The notes below the pieces were generated by a model. The model ran no database searches. It saw only the letters and a list, made by a program, of their open reading frames with translations, and was not told the origin of the DNA. From NCBI GenBank assembly GCA_009711615.1, contig VENI01000011.1, forward strand, positions 1 to 64,000: DNA of 64,000 nucleotides, in the 5' to 3' direction. This stretch comes from Bacillota bacterium. GTDB lineage: Bacteria > Bacillota > Desulfotomaculia > Desulfotomaculales > Desulfohalotomaculaceae. Position numbers and translations under genes: made by a program. Of the stretch, positions 16,664-25,167 are shown piece after piece (positions within the stretch are counted from its first letter, which is position 1; every line of letters begins with the position of its first letter).

Positions 16664-18001
16664 TTAAAATAGTTCAAAATATTCATCTAATTCCCAATTA
16701 GTAACATGGGTTTGAAATCGATCCCATTCGGCCTTCCGCAGCGATATATAACTAGATACAAACTCTTCTCCCAAATACTTCACCAGCACTTCGTCACGCT
16801 GCAGCGCTTCCAGGGCTTCTGGCAAATTTCGGGGTAGTGTACTCAATTGTTGTTCGTAAGGGTTATTACCATCACTACTATCAGTTGGCTCAATTTTATT
16901 TTTTATGCCATCAAGAGATGCCGCCAGTACTGCTGCCGCCGCCAAATACGGGTTGGTGTCTGCACCGGGCATCCTGTTTTCCAAGCGAGTGTTGTCTTCA
17001 CGCTGGTTAGGCACTCGGATCATGGTACAGCGGTGTTCATGCCCCCAAGAAACATTTATCGGGGCAAAACTATAGGGGATAAGACGCTTGTAGCTGTTAA
17101 TAGTAGAGTTTATTACTGCACACATTGCCCGGGCATGTTTTAACTGACCACCAATAGCCCAACGGCAAACATCAGACAATCCATCTGCTTTAGCAGGATC
17201 ATAAAATATATTTTTGCCTGAACCGTCATAAAATGAGTGGTGAAAATGTCCTCCACTACCGCTGATATCGTTTTTAGGCTTAGCCATAAAAGTTACAGTT
17301 TTACCCTGTCTGGTTAAGATTTCTTTGATTGAAGATCGGTAGTAAACAGCCATATCAGCCATCTCTAGACCAGTAAAAGGCGAATTAGTAATTTCAAATT
17401 GCCCCGGACCATACTCGGTATTAGCAACCTCTGGTCCAGCACCTATACCTTCCAGTCCTTGAATTATGGCAGTAAATATATCTTCCACCTGAAATTGTTT
17501 TACATCTGAGTAACAGTTCATGCCATGCCAGGATGGAGTGAGGGATTCTTCCCTTTGATCATAAACGTAAAACTCAAATTCAAAGGCACCCTTTACACTC
17601 ATACCTTCTTTATCCATCTGGCCAAGAACATTTTTAAGAACCTGTCTTGGGGAAACCAAAATTGGTTTCCCCTCAGGCGTAACAACATCAGCAATCACCC
17701 TGGCTGTACCTGGAACCCAAGGCAATATCATAAATGTTGATAAGTCTGGTTTCAGCATCCAACTGGGATAACCGCCCGAATACCCTGCTCCAGCTTCTGG
17801 CACCAACCTAGCTGATGTATCCATGGAAAATAAGGCAGAGGGGTAATTAACTCCCTGCCCCGTGATTGATTGTAAAAAAGATTTAGCAGGTACATACCGG
17901 GATCGAGTAATATTGGTATTGTCTGCTACCGTAATACGTACAGTATGTATTTGGTTTTCTACTAATAGTTTTCTAATATGATGAATCAAATCGTCTTTCA
18001 T
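16664..18001 (-). CDS. Glutamine synthetase-like gamma-glutamyl-amine ligase
   Basis: 445 residues from ATG 18001 behind AAGGGGG; a frame extension to 18067 would run through the sigma-54 promoter. GS catalytic-domain motifs: EFEFYVYD, NTEYGPGQFEITNSP, KTVTFMAKP, GSGGHFHHSF, NSYKRLIPYSFAPI, RCTMIRVP and RLENRMPGADTNPYLAAAA. The N-terminal beta-grasp part is short. The sequence is closer to PuuA/GlnT-type enzymes than to GlnA, so gamma-glutamylation of an amine is more likely than primary ammonia assimilation. It leads the operon with a formamidase-like enzyme and APC permease. Confidence 0.85.
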   Translation of the reverse strand: MKDDLIHHIRKLLVENQIHTVRITVADNTNITRSRYVPAKSFLQSITGQGVNYPSALFSMDTSARLVPEAGAGYSGGYPSWMLKPDLSTFMILPWVPGTARVIADVVTPEGKPILVSPRQVLKNVLGQMDKEGMSVKGAFEFEFYVYDQREESLTPSWHGMNCYSDVKQFQVEDIFTAIIQGLEGIGAGPEVANTEYGPGQFEITNSPFTGLEMADMAVYYRSSIKEILTRQGKTVTFMAKPKNDISGSGGHFHHSFYDGSGKNIFYDPAKADGLSDVCRWAIGGQLKHARAMCAVINSTINSYKRLIPYSFAPINVSWGHEHRCTMIRVPNQREDNTRLENRMPGADTNPYLAAAAVLAASLDGIKNKIEPTDSSDGNNPYEQQLSTLPRNLPEALEALQRDEVLVKYLGEEFVSSYISLRKAEWDRFQTHVTNWELDEYFELF

Positions 18002-18046
18002 CCCGTACCCCCTTTTCAAAAATGCAATTAACCTGCAAATATTATA

Positions 18047-18064
18047 TTGCAATTTTAATGCCAA
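18047..18064 (-). promoter_or_regulatory. Sigma-54 (-24/-12) promoter of the GS-like operon
   Basis: On the minus strand the sequence TTGGCATTAAAATTGCAA places GG and GC 12 bases apart, as in the TGGCAC-N5-TTGC consensus. It lies 46 bp before the GS-like ATG, and the divergent gene encodes a sigma-54 activator. Confidence 0.82.
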
Positions 18065-18133
18065 CATTTTTCAAGCTTATAATTTGTTCAAGATACCGTC
18101 AATTCTGGGTTTTGAATTTTCCAAAAGTAATGC

Positions 18134-18163
18134 TTGCAATTGATTTCTTGCAAATATGCAATT
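18134..18163. promoter_or_regulatory. Candidate activator binding sites (UAS)
   Basis: A half-site TTGCAATT (18134-18141) and an inverted repeat TTGCA-N4-TGCAA (18148-18161) lie about 75-110 bp upstream of the sigma-54 promoter, the usual enhancer distance. The divergent sigma-54 activator is the likely ligand. Confidence 0.5.
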
Positions 18164-18270
18164 ATAATCTTCTTAAATCATCAAATCACCTGCCAAATAA
18201 GCACAATTTAACAATTAGCAAAACTGCCACTATTTTTTGCATATATTCAATTTTAATAAGGGGTAATAAA

Positions 18271-19248
18271 ATGTTTTTACAAAAAAACATCACTGAAGTA
18301 ATTACAATTCAACCGATCACTCATTCTGATAAAATGAAATCTATTGTTAATTTAGCTAAAAGGGTAGCTCCCTACCCCACAACTGTATTAATTTCCGGTG
18401 AAACCGGTGTAGGGAAAGAAGTGTTGGCGTCCTACATCCATCAAAACAGTGAGCGTGCATCTCATAATTTTGTTAAAGTAAACTGTGGCGCAATACCGGA
18501 AAGTCTACTTGATTCCGAATTATTTGGATATGAGCCAGGGGCCTTTACCGGTGCCCGCCGGGAAGGTTCCCAAGGACTTTTTGAAGCAGCCAACCACGGT
18601 ACTATACTGCTTGATGAAATTAGTGAACTGCCACCAAAGGCACAGTCTAAACTGCTTCGGGCCTTACAGGAGCGCGAGGTAAGAAGGGTTGGCGGTACAT
18701 GGTCTAAAAATATAGATGTACGAGTGTTGGCAGCCACTAATCAAAACCTAAAAGAGTTAGTAGAGAAAAAACTCTTTCGTAAAGACCTCTTTTATCGTCT
18801 ACAAGTGGTTCAGATAGAAATTCCCCCACTCCGTGAAAGGCCGGAAGATATCGAGGCCCTAATAAAACACTTTTTGATTAACCTAAGTAAGGAGTTTAAC
18901 TTAAAACGGTATATTGATTTAGAGTTGATTGAGAGATTAAAAAGCTACCAGTGGCCTGGAAATGTAAGGGAACTGCGAAATCTGGTAGAATCTCTTTTGG
19001 TTACTGTGGAGAAAGAAGTTATTAAAACTGAAGATATACCAGTATATTTACAGGAAAGTTTAGAACAAACGAAAGTTAGTAATAAGGAAACAATGCCATT
19101 AAAGGAAGTGGTAGATAACGCAGAACGTCAGGCAATTGTTAACACCCTAAAATTTTGTAAAGACACTCATTCAGCCGCCGAGGTTTTAGGAATAAATTAC
19201 ACTACTTTAATGAGAAAAATTAAGAAATTGCAAATCGAAAAAACCTAA
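18271..19248 (+). CDS. Sigma-54-dependent activator lacking a sensory domain
   Basis: 325 residues from ATG 18271 behind AAGGGG; the open frame upstream is AT-rich and has no start signal. The protein begins almost directly with the AAA+ domain: Walker A ISGETGVGKEVLA, the sigma-54-contacting GAFTGARREGSQGLFEAA loop, Walker B GTILLDEISELP, DVRVLAATNQNL and FRKDLFYRLQVVQIEIPPLRERPEDI. It ends in a Fis-type HTH (HSAAEVLGINYTTLMRKIKKL). There is no receiver, PAS or GAF domain, so activity must be set by its level or a partner. Divergent from the sigma-54-driven amine operon. Confidence 0.92.
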   Translation: MFLQKNITEVITIQPITHSDKMKSIVNLAKRVAPYPTTVLISGETGVGKEVLASYIHQNSERASHNFVKVNCGAIPESLLDSELFGYEPGAFTGARREGSQGLFEAANHGTILLDEISELPPKAQSKLLRALQEREVRRVGGTWSKNIDVRVLAATNQNLKELVEKKLFRKDLFYRLQVVQIEIPPLRERPEDIEALIKHFLINLSKEFNLKRYIDLELIERLKSYQWPGNVRELRNLVESLLVTVEKEVIKTEDIPVYLQESLEQTKVSNKETMPLKEVVDNAERQAIVNTLKFCKDTHSAAEVLGINYTTLMRKIKKLQIEKT

Positions 19249-19270
19249 TGGCAATTTTGCCATTAGGTTT
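19241..19270. terminator. Bidirectional palindrome spanning two stop codons
   Basis: Perfect 14-bp arms (19241-19254, 19257-19270). The convergent genes each end in the same TAA-bearing arm, so one hairpin covers both 3' ends. Confidence 0.8.
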
Positions 19271-20015
19271 CTATTGCTTTTAAGACCTTCTTTTTTATCT
19301 TAACGAAATCACTGCCTGTTATCATGTCAGAATTTCTGGGTCTTGGCAGGTTTACTTCCTGTTCCAGTTTAATTCTTCCCGGTCGCTCTGAAAGTACATA
19401 AATTTTATCTGATAGATAAACCGCCTCTTCCACGTCATGGGTAATAAAGAGAATAGTTCTTTTAAACTGATTCCATACCTGCAGTAGCCAGGACTGCATT
19501 TTAAACCGAGTGATGGCATCCAATGCGCCAAAGGGTTCATCTAATAGCAAGATATCCTTTTTAGCTAGAATTGTGCGCATCAGTGCTGCTCTCTGACGCA
19601 TGCCACCTGACAATTCTGATGGATACCTCTCTTCAAAACCCTTGAGTCCAAATACATCCATTAATTCCATAGCCTCTTGTACAGCTTCACTACGGGAAAC
19701 ACCGGCTAATTTTAACGGTAGTATTACATTGTCTATTACCCGACGCCAGGGTAATAACAGGTCTTTTTGGGGCATGTAGCTAATCATACTACTGGAGTCA
19801 GCCTGCTCTTGTCCGTTAATAAGTATACGTCCACTATCCTGTTTCACCAGACCGGTGATAGTGTTAAAAATGGTACTCTTGCCACAACCACTGGGGCCGA
19901 CTATACAGACAAACTGGTTGCTGTCCACCGATAACGAAATACCTTCTAATACCGGTAATGTATCTTCTTTGGTTTGGTATTTTTTGCAGACCTCAACCAG
20001 TTGTATCTTTTTCAT
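19263..20015 (-). CDS. thiZ: Thiamine-precursor ABC transporter, ATPase
   Basis: 250 residues, ATG 20015 six bases after AGGAG. ABC ATPase motifs: Walker A GPSGCGKSTIF, Q-loop SYMPQKDLLLPW, signature LSGGMRQRAALMR, Walker B ILLLDEPFGALD and ITHDVEEA. This is the SsuB/TauB-like group used with NMT1-type binding proteins. It is the last gene of a four-gene operon with thiamine pyrophosphokinase and a permease behind a TPP riboswitch, which supports the ThiZ assignment over a sulfonate transporter. Confidence 0.85.
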   Translation of the reverse strand: MKKIQLVEVCKKYQTKEDTLPVLEGISLSVDSNQFVCIVGPSGCGKSTIFNTITGLVKQDSGRILINGQEQADSSSMISYMPQKDLLLPWRRVIDNVILPLKLAGVSRSEAVQEAMELMDVFGLKGFEERYPSELSGGMRQRAALMRTILAKKDILLLDEPFGALDAITRFKMQSWLLQVWNQFKRTILFITHDVEEAVYLSDKIYVLSERPGRIKLEQEVNLPRPRNSDMITGSDFVKIKKKVLKAIET

Positions 20016-20023
20016 GATAACTC

Positions 20024-21022
20024 CTATTCAGCCTTTGGCAAAAATTTGTTGGTATATGCCTTATCCACTTCTATCATTTCAGGCAACAGTTTCCACTCAT
20101 ACATCCAATTAGTATATTTTTCCCAGACATCTTTTTTCTGTTCGCCCCATCTTGGTGCATCATCCTGGTATTTGCTGCTTAACCACTTTTGGCTGGCTAC
20201 AACCAATTCTTGCTCTAGTTCCGGAGCATGCTTTAGTAATATGTTTGCCGCTTCTTCCGGTTTTTCAATGGCAAACTGGTAACCCTTAGTGGTGGCAGAC
20301 ATGAATTTCTTTGCCAGTTCTGGATTCTCTTCAATTATGCTTTCATTAGTAACAAGCACTGGTGTATAGTAGTCCAACGCAGGGTGCAGGTCTCTTAACA
20401 TCATCATATTTAGTTCCATACCCCGTCTTTTCGCTTCCACACCGTCCCAACCGTAATATATCCAAGAAAAGTCCACATCCCGCTCAATGGCGGTAAAAAA
20501 GTCTGACTGGCCAATGTTGATATTTTCAACTTCTTCATAGTTGGCATTGGCATTCTCCATAACAGCCTTTAACGTGGCTTCTTCACTGGGAGACCCCCAA
20601 CCGCCATAGCGTTTACCTTCAAAACCTTTAGGTGTGGTAATACCATCTTCTTTCTTGGAAGCAAAGCCGGAGGTGTTATGTTGGATCACCGCTGCTATTG
20701 ATACCACTGGCACTCCATTTGCTCTGGCCAGGGTGACATCTTCTTGGTAACTAACTCCAAATTGTGCCTTGTTGGCAGCTACCAACTGGTTTGTACCGCC
20801 CTTAGTAGGGGTGATAATCTCCACATCCAATCCTTGTTCTTCATAGTAACCATTCTCTAGGGCGGCGTACAAGCCAGTGTGATTGGTATTGGCATACCAG
20901 TCCAACATTACTGTAACTTTTTTAAGGGAATCTTCATTCTTAACTTCCACCTCTTGCTGCCCACAGGCAGTCACCCCGATAGCTAACACTAAGCATAATA
21001 ACACCGCAACTGATTTTTTCAT
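20024..21022 (-). CDS. thiY: Thiamine-pyrimidine-precursor binding lipoprotein
   Basis: 332 residues, ATG 21022 behind GGAGGAG. Lipoprotein signal peptide with lipobox VTACG (Cys20). NMT1/THI5-like fold: VTVMLDWYANTNHTGLYAALENGYYEEQGLDVEI, a typical pyrimidine-precursor binding protein opening, then GGTNQLVAANKAQFGVSYQEDVTLARANG and IYYGWDGVEAKRRG. The known ThiY ligand is N-formyl-4-amino-5-aminomethyl-2-methylpyrimidine; whether this one binds that or HMP is not visible. TPP riboswitch control supports a thiamine role. Confidence 0.88.
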   Translation of the reverse strand: MKKSVAVLLCLVLAIGVTACGQQEVEVKNEDSLKKVTVMLDWYANTNHTGLYAALENGYYEEQGLDVEIITPTKGGTNQLVAANKAQFGVSYQEDVTLARANGVPVVSIAAVIQHNTSGFASKKEDGITTPKGFEGKRYGGWGSPSEEATLKAVMENANANYEEVENINIGQSDFFTAIERDVDFSWIYYGWDGVEAKRRGMELNMMMLRDLHPALDYYTPVLVTNESIIEENPELAKKFMSATTKGYQFAIEKPEEAANILLKHAPELEQELVVASQKWLSSKYQDDAPRWGEQKKDVWEKYTNWMYEWKLLPEMIEVDKAYTNKFLPKAE

Positions 21023-21028
21023 ACTATA

Positions 21029-21775
21029 CTACTCCTCCTTTTTGTAATGCCAGGGCATTACCAGTCTACCAGTTAATTCTATAGCTAAAAACAGCAACAC
21101 ACTGAGCAGAGAAACCACAAAGATGGCAGAAAATAACCTCTCAAACTGGTATGAATGCATGGCCCTGGTCATGAACACCCCTAAACCTTTTGATGAGCCC
21201 AGCCATTCACCAATTACCGCTCCCATGATGCTGTATGTTCCAGCAATTTTAAGGCCTGCAAAAAATGACGGTAGTGCCGCCGGTAGCCTAACCTCTTTTA
21301 TAATTTGCCAAGTACTGGCCCCCATAACCCGCAGCAAGTTGACCATATCCTGTTCCGCTGCTTCCATTCCCTGGGTGACGCTGACCACCACCGGAAAAAA
21401 GCATACCAAAACCACCACCACTATTTTGGGGAGCAGGCCATACCCAAACCAAATTATAAACAGCGGTGCCACAGATATAATTGGTATGGTTTGTGATACC
21501 ACCACCAGTGGGTAAATGCCTTGGCGTAATACCGGAAAAACATCCATTAGTACTGCCAGTATTAGGGCCGTCACTATGGCCAGCAGAAAACCCACCACAG
21601 CAGCTAGCAAAGTATACTGACCGTGTTCCAGCAGTATTGGAAGCATTTCTGGAAGCACAGCTGCAACATCACTGGGTGCAGGTAGAAGCCAATCAGGAAA
21701 GGTATTTATGTAAACTACAGCTTCCCACAATAACAAAAATCCAACTAGAAATATTAATGGATAGCGGTATTTCAT
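21029..21775 (-). CDS. thiX: Thiamine-precursor ABC transporter, permease
   Basis: 248 residues from ATG 21775, whose ATGA overlaps the stop of the upstream pyrophosphokinase gene; this implies translational coupling. Six membrane segments. BPD_transp_1 permease with EAA-loop MEAAEQDMVNLLRVMGASTWQIIKEVRLPAALPSFFAGLKI. Related to SsuC/TauC permeases, here in a thiamine operon. It should form the membrane channel with the ATPase and binding protein downstream. Confidence 0.87.
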   Translation of the reverse strand: MKYRYPLIFLVGFLLLWEAVVYINTFPDWLLPAPSDVAAVLPEMLPILLEHGQYTLLAAVVGFLLAIVTALILAVLMDVFPVLRQGIYPLVVVSQTIPIISVAPLFIIWFGYGLLPKIVVVVLVCFFPVVVSVTQGMEAAEQDMVNLLRVMGASTWQIIKEVRLPAALPSFFAGLKIAGTYSIMGAVIGEWLGSSKGLGVFMTRAMHSYQFERLFSAIFVVSLLSVLLFLAIELTGRLVMPWHYKKEE

Positions 21776-22413
21776 TCTTCCCACACTCTAATCATTAACA
21801 ACATTCCTTCTTTTACTGTTATGGAAGCCGCAGGGTGGATTAACTCGTTACTGATACCAAAGGGATTGCCAACGGTAAAAGTGCGATCAGTAAGCTCCCA
21901 TTTTAGACCCCTGCTGTTTACCCCGGTCACCTCATTTGTAAGTGGTATTAAAGACAGTAGTTCTCCTGGGCAGCCAGTTATTTCAACAGATAATCGAGGA
22001 GTTACCAGTGAAATATGGTTTTGTTCGTTGATAATCACTGCCCTGGCTTTCAGGTTAGCCGCCTTCACCAACAGGTGGATGTTGGCCAGTGTGTGATCTA
22101 ACCTACTGCCAGTGGCACCAAATAATTTGATCCGCTTGTAACCTGCATTCACCGCCTCCCGGATAGCCAGTTCAGTGTCCACTTCATCCTTTTCTCTAGG
22201 ATGACAATTTATAACTGCACCTTTACTATGGTAATAATATAGAAGTTCCTGATCCACCGAGTCCATATCTCCGACAATAAGTTTAGGTATCAAACCCATG
22301 GCTTTGGCGTGTCTTACTCCACCATCGGCACAAATTATATAACTGTCAGCAGGTATTTGTTTTTGTATAATTTGATAGTCATTTATTTCTCCATCAGCAA
22401 AAATAACAGCCAT
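21772..22413 (-). CDS. thiN: Thiamine pyrophosphokinase
   Basis: 213 residues from ATG 22413, six bases after AGAGGTGAT; the frame continues upstream into the terminator hairpin, so the later start is right. Motifs of the TPK catalytic domain: YIICADGGVRHAKAMGLIPKLIVGDMDSVD, HPREKDEVDTELAIREAVNAGYKRIKLFGATGSRLDHTLANIHLL. The C-terminal thiamine-binding domain is LSLIPLTNEVTGVNSRGLKWEL and GISNELI. It converts thiamine to TPP with ATP. First gene of the riboswitch-controlled operon. Confidence 0.92.
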   Translation of the reverse strand: MAVIFADGEINDYQIIQKQIPADSYIICADGGVRHAKAMGLIPKLIVGDMDSVDQELLYYYHSKGAVINCHPREKDEVDTELAIREAVNAGYKRIKLFGATGSRLDHTLANIHLLVKAANLKARAVIINEQNHISLVTPRLSVEITGCPGELLSLIPLTNEVTGVNSRGLKWELTDRTFTVGNPFGISNELIHPAASITVKEGMLLMIRVWEE

Positions 22414-22432
22414 TTTATCACCTCTTAAATTC

Positions 22433-22460
22433 AAAAAACACACCCGCAGAGCAGGGTGTG
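22433..22460 (-). terminator. Riboswitch-controlled intrinsic terminator
   Basis: A CACACCC/GGGTGTG stem (22439-22445 with 22454-22460) runs directly into six Ts on the minus strand, 20 bp before the thiN start and 18 bp after the TPP aptamer. This is a transcription-attenuation expression platform. Confidence 0.88.
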
Positions 22461-22477
22461 CAATTAGTCAAATTCTC

Positions 22478-22563
22478 CTTCCCTACGCGGGCATTATCCC
22501 GATCAGGTTTTAAAGGGTCTGGTGCTTACTAGCCCACTCTCAACCTAAAACATAGGCTCCCCT
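22478..22563 (-). ncRNA. TPP riboswitch (THI element) aptamer
   Basis: On the minus strand the RNA has the GGGAGCC start, a TTGAGAG segment matching the CUGAGA core, ACCC followed by AACCTGATC, GGGATAATGCCCGCG and GTAGGGAA. Together these are the conserved THI-box core that binds thiamine pyrophosphate. It precedes an intrinsic terminator and the thiN-thiXYZ operon, so high TPP should stop transcription. Confidence 0.95.
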
Positions 22564-22591
22564 AGAACTTATTTAGTTATTTTATATTCGT

Positions 22592-22621
22592 ATTTTACTA
22601 CCTAAGCATACTTACTGGCAA
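22592..22621 (-). promoter_or_regulatory. Putative sigma-A promoter of the thiamine operon
   Basis: TTGCCA (22621-22616), 18-bp spacer, TAAAAT (22597-22592) on the minus strand, about 30 bp ahead of the aptamer. The interval 22622-22733 shows nothing else I can name. Confidence 0.45.
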
Positions 22622-22747
22622 GAACTAAAAAATAAAACTAACACAGTAGAATATTAGTAATCTTGGAAACATTTTTTTCTTTGTAAAATAAAAAATAATA
22701 ATTTTTGAAGAACATAGAGTCAACAATACAGATGAGGTGATGAAACA

Positions 22748-23044
22748 ATGTTTATGGAAGTATTTGCTAGTCTATCAAACTTTTCTCCACAAAAAATTAG
22801 GCACAGTGATCCGGAAAAGTATAACAGCTTTGTTCAATCTGCTGTAAACCTAACGGAAATTGGTGTGGAACTGCTGAGGGAAAGTCCGGAATTCCGGGAG
22901 GCCTTTGCCCGTATTCATAACGAATTTTTAAAATACCCAGAAAGCCGTTCCACCATTGAACAAGCCTATTCCGCTCAACAGTACTTCGCACCACAGATTT
23001 GGCGCGATGATACAGGAGGGGATTACACCAATCCATATGCTTAA
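22748..23044 (+). CDS. Small helical protein, unknown
   Basis: 98 residues, ATG 22748 after GAGGTG. The middle is amphipathic helix (SFVQSAVNLTEIGVELLRESPEFREAFARIHNEFLKYP), and the C-terminus is polar and aromatic (APQIWRDDTGGDYTNPYA). No membrane segment or Cys. Monocistronic with its own strong terminator. I do not recognise a family. Confidence 0.6.
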   Translation: MFMEVFASLSNFSPQKIRHSDPEKYNSFVQSAVNLTEIGVELLRESPEFREAFARIHNEFLKYPESRSTIEQAYSAQQYFAPQIWRDDTGGDYTNPYA

Positions 23045-23049
23045 GATCC

Positions 23050-23090
23050 AAAAGGCCTGTATCCCTTAATTTGGATACAGGCCTTTTGAT
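23050..23090. terminator. Intrinsic terminator
   Basis: Perfect 15-bp arms (23050-23064, 23073-23087) ending in TTTT, between convergent genes (98-residue protein and XRE regulator). Confidence 0.85.
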
Positions 23091-23105
23091 ATTATCAGGG
23101 AAGTT

Positions 23106-23414
23106 TCAAATAGTTAATACATTGTCATCCAATGTTCTAGACACCTCACCGCCTTTAACAGCGTCCTGGTAGTCAACTTCATCCTTAAATTTTTCTCCAA
23201 TTAAAATTTCTAAGTCTACCCCGCACACATCAGCAATAAAATTTAATGCATCCCAGTCAGGATAAAATTCACCACGTTCTAATTTTTTTACCCACTTTAC
23301 TGTTTCTCCAATTTTAACAGCCAAGTTTTTCTGGGAAAAATCCTCGCCACTTCTTGCAGCACGTTTTTGCCTAGCTTTTTTTACGTTAGCTCCCAGTTCA
23401 TTTCTACTATACAA
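23106..23414 (-). CDS. XRE-family helix-turn-helix regulator
   Basis: 102 residues from TTG 23414, eight bases after AGGAGGTA. Cro/CI-type HTH: LGANVKKARQKR, FSQKNLAVKIGETVKWVKKLERGEFYPDWDALNFIADVCGVDLEILIG. A polar 30-residue tail follows. The family represses its own or neighbouring genes; it is divergent from murI, across a region with a clear murI promoter. No further target evidence. Confidence 0.85.
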   Translation of the reverse strand: MYSRNELGANVKKARQKRAARSGEDFSQKNLAVKIGETVKWVKKLERGEFYPDWDALNFIADVCGVDLEILIGEKFKDEVDYQDAVKGGEVSRTLDDNVLTI

Positions 23415-23487
23415 TTTCCGTACCTCCTTTACACATTATTATCTACAATATTTTAATTAGCCATGTCTGGTATCTTTTTGATATAGT

Positions 23488-23517
23488 TTGCTACATTACT
23501 AAGATAGAGGTTATAAT
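23488..23517 (+). promoter_or_regulatory. Sigma-A promoter of murI
   Basis: TTGCTA (23488-23493), 18-bp spacer, TATAAT (23512-23517), 25 bp before the murI start. Confidence 0.6.
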
Positions 23518-23541
23518 AGTGGCTGGAATGAGGTGTTATTA

Positions 23542-24363
23542 ATGTCAAATTCTTCACCAATAGGTATATTTGATTCTGGGTTAGGTGGGCTTTCTATAGC
23601 TAAAGAAATACGTAAGCTGTTACCAAACGAAGATTTGTTGTACTATGGTGATTCCGCCTATTGCCCTTATGGTGAAAAACCCCATGAAGTGATTAAAGAA
23701 AGAGTGTTCTCAATAAGTAATTTTTTGTTATCAAACGGTGCTAAAATTCTGGTGGTGGCTTGTAATACCGCTTCTATAGTATCATTGGATGAAATACGAA
23801 AGAAATTCCAGGTGCCAGTGGTAGGAGTTGAGCCAGCGGTTAAACCGGCAGTGTCAGCCACTAAAACAGGTACCATTGGAGTACTGGCCACCGGAGTCAC
23901 ATTGTCTGGTGATCGTTTTTCTTCTCTGGTACAACGGTATTGTGACAAAACCACTGTGGTTACCCAGCCTTGCCCCGGATTGGTGGAGCAGGTGGAAAAC
24001 GGCAAAGTACATAATGAAGAAACCCAAAAGCTGTTAACTAAATATGTTAAACCTTTACTTGAACAAGATGCCGACACCATTGTACTGGGTTGCACCCATT
24101 ACCCTTTTCTGCGTTCTAAAATAATGGAAATAGCAGGCCCAAATGTAACCATAATTGACACTGGCTTACCAGTGGCTCAACAGACTGCCCGAGTTTTAGA
24201 AAAACATGGGTTATCTAATACAAATAAACATCAAGGGCAGGAACAATTTTATACAAGCGGTGATCAAAACATTGTAGAACCGGTGGTAAGATTGTTGTGG
24301 GGTGACCAAGTATCGGAAGTAAAACAAGTACTGTTAGGAGGACGATTAAGTGAAGTTAATTGA
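23542..24363 (+). CDS. murI: Glutamate racemase
   Basis: 273 residues from ATG 23542 seven bases after GAGGTG; a GTG nine bases earlier lies in the ribosome site. Racemase motifs: IGIFDSGLGGLSIAKEI, YYGDSAYCPYGEK, VVACNTAS with catalytic Cys74, VVGVEPAVKPA, IGVLATGVTL and IVLGCTHYPF with the second catalytic Cys. It supplies D-glutamate for peptidoglycan. The downstream TatD-like gene overlaps its end by 14 bp. Confidence 0.96.
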   Translation: MSNSSPIGIFDSGLGGLSIAKEIRKLLPNEDLLYYGDSAYCPYGEKPHEVIKERVFSISNFLLSNGAKILVVACNTASIVSLDEIRKKFQVPVVGVEPAVKPAVSATKTGTIGVLATGVTLSGDRFSSLVQRYCDKTTVVTQPCPGLVEQVENGKVHNEETQKLLTKYVKPLLEQDADTIVLGCTHYPFLRSKIMEIAGPNVTIIDTGLPVAQQTARVLEKHGLSNTNKHQGQEQFYTSGDQNIVEPVVRLLWGDQVSEVKQVLLGGRLSEVN

Positions 24364-25114
24364 CAGTCACATTCACGTTACCATGCTGCCCTATGACGGA
24401 CTGCAGGCAATGGCCAACGGCGGTATTAAAAAGGTTATTAGTTGTGCCGTGGCGGTGGGTGCCAAACATGCAGAAAGTTATTTTGACCATTTTCGTCAAA
24501 ACTATAATTTTTACCGTAACTGGGCAGATAGCGTAGGAATTGAGCTTTACACAGCTGTTGGTGTACACCCGGCCGGTATTCCCGACGACTGGACCAGAGT
24601 GGTGGATAGGCTACCAGAATTTCTGGCAGAACCCTCGGTGGTAGGTTTAGGGGAAATCGGTATGAATAACGACACCCAGCTGGAACGGGATGTGTTAAAG
24701 GCCCAATTAGAAGTGGCCAAAGCCACCAACAAGCCCTGTATTATACATACTCCTAATCAAAACCGTCAGGCGTTTGTGAATCTATACTTTGAAATGGCCC
24801 AACAAGTGGGAATATCGCCACAACTTTTGGTTATAGATCATGCCATGCTAGATATAATTGATCAAATTAACGAATTTGGTGCCGTCCCCGGCATCACTAT
24901 CCGCCAGCAACATGTAATGCCCGAAGAACTGGCAGAAAACTTAGATCGCTACTCAGGCGGCATGCTTAACTGTGACTACAGTAACATTTTTAATAACGAT
25001 CCCACCGGAGTGATTAAAGCTGCCCGGTATCTTCAAGAACAAAATGTAGATAATCAAACCATTGAAAACCTCACTTACAATAAAGCCGCTGAAGTGTTTA
25101 AAATAGGTGATTAG
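24350..25114 (+). CDS. TatD-like metal-dependent hydrolase
   Basis: 254 residues from GTG 24350 behind AGGAGG, overlapping murI by 14 bp. TIM-barrel amidohydrolase signatures: LIDSHIHVTM (His-x-His ligands), YTAVGVHPAGIP, VVGLGEIGMN (bridging Glu), KPCIIHTPNQNRQ, LLVIDHAML and GMLNCDYSN. TatD enzymes are often 3'-5' DNA exonucleases, but this one is divergent and could act on another phosphoester or amide. Coupling with murI is positional only. Confidence 0.8.
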   Translation: MKLIDSHIHVTMLPYDGLQAMANGGIKKVISCAVAVGAKHAESYFDHFRQNYNFYRNWADSVGIELYTAVGVHPAGIPDDWTRVVDRLPEFLAEPSVVGLGEIGMNNDTQLERDVLKAQLEVAKATNKPCIIHTPNQNRQAFVNLYFEMAQQVGISPQLLVIDHAMLDIIDQINEFGAVPGITIRQQHVMPEELAENLDRYSGGMLNCDYSNIFNNDPTGVIKAARYLQEQNVDNQTIENLTYNKAAEVFKIGD

Positions 25115-25121
25115 ATTTATC

Positions 25122-25155
25122 AACATCCCAGGTACTTACCCTGGGATGTTTTGTT
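25122..25155 (+). terminator. Intrinsic terminator of murI-tatD
   Basis: 11-bp arms (25122-25132, 25140-25150) followed by TTGTTC, eight bases after the stop. Confidence 0.8.
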
Positions 25156-25167
25156 CATTTCAATACC

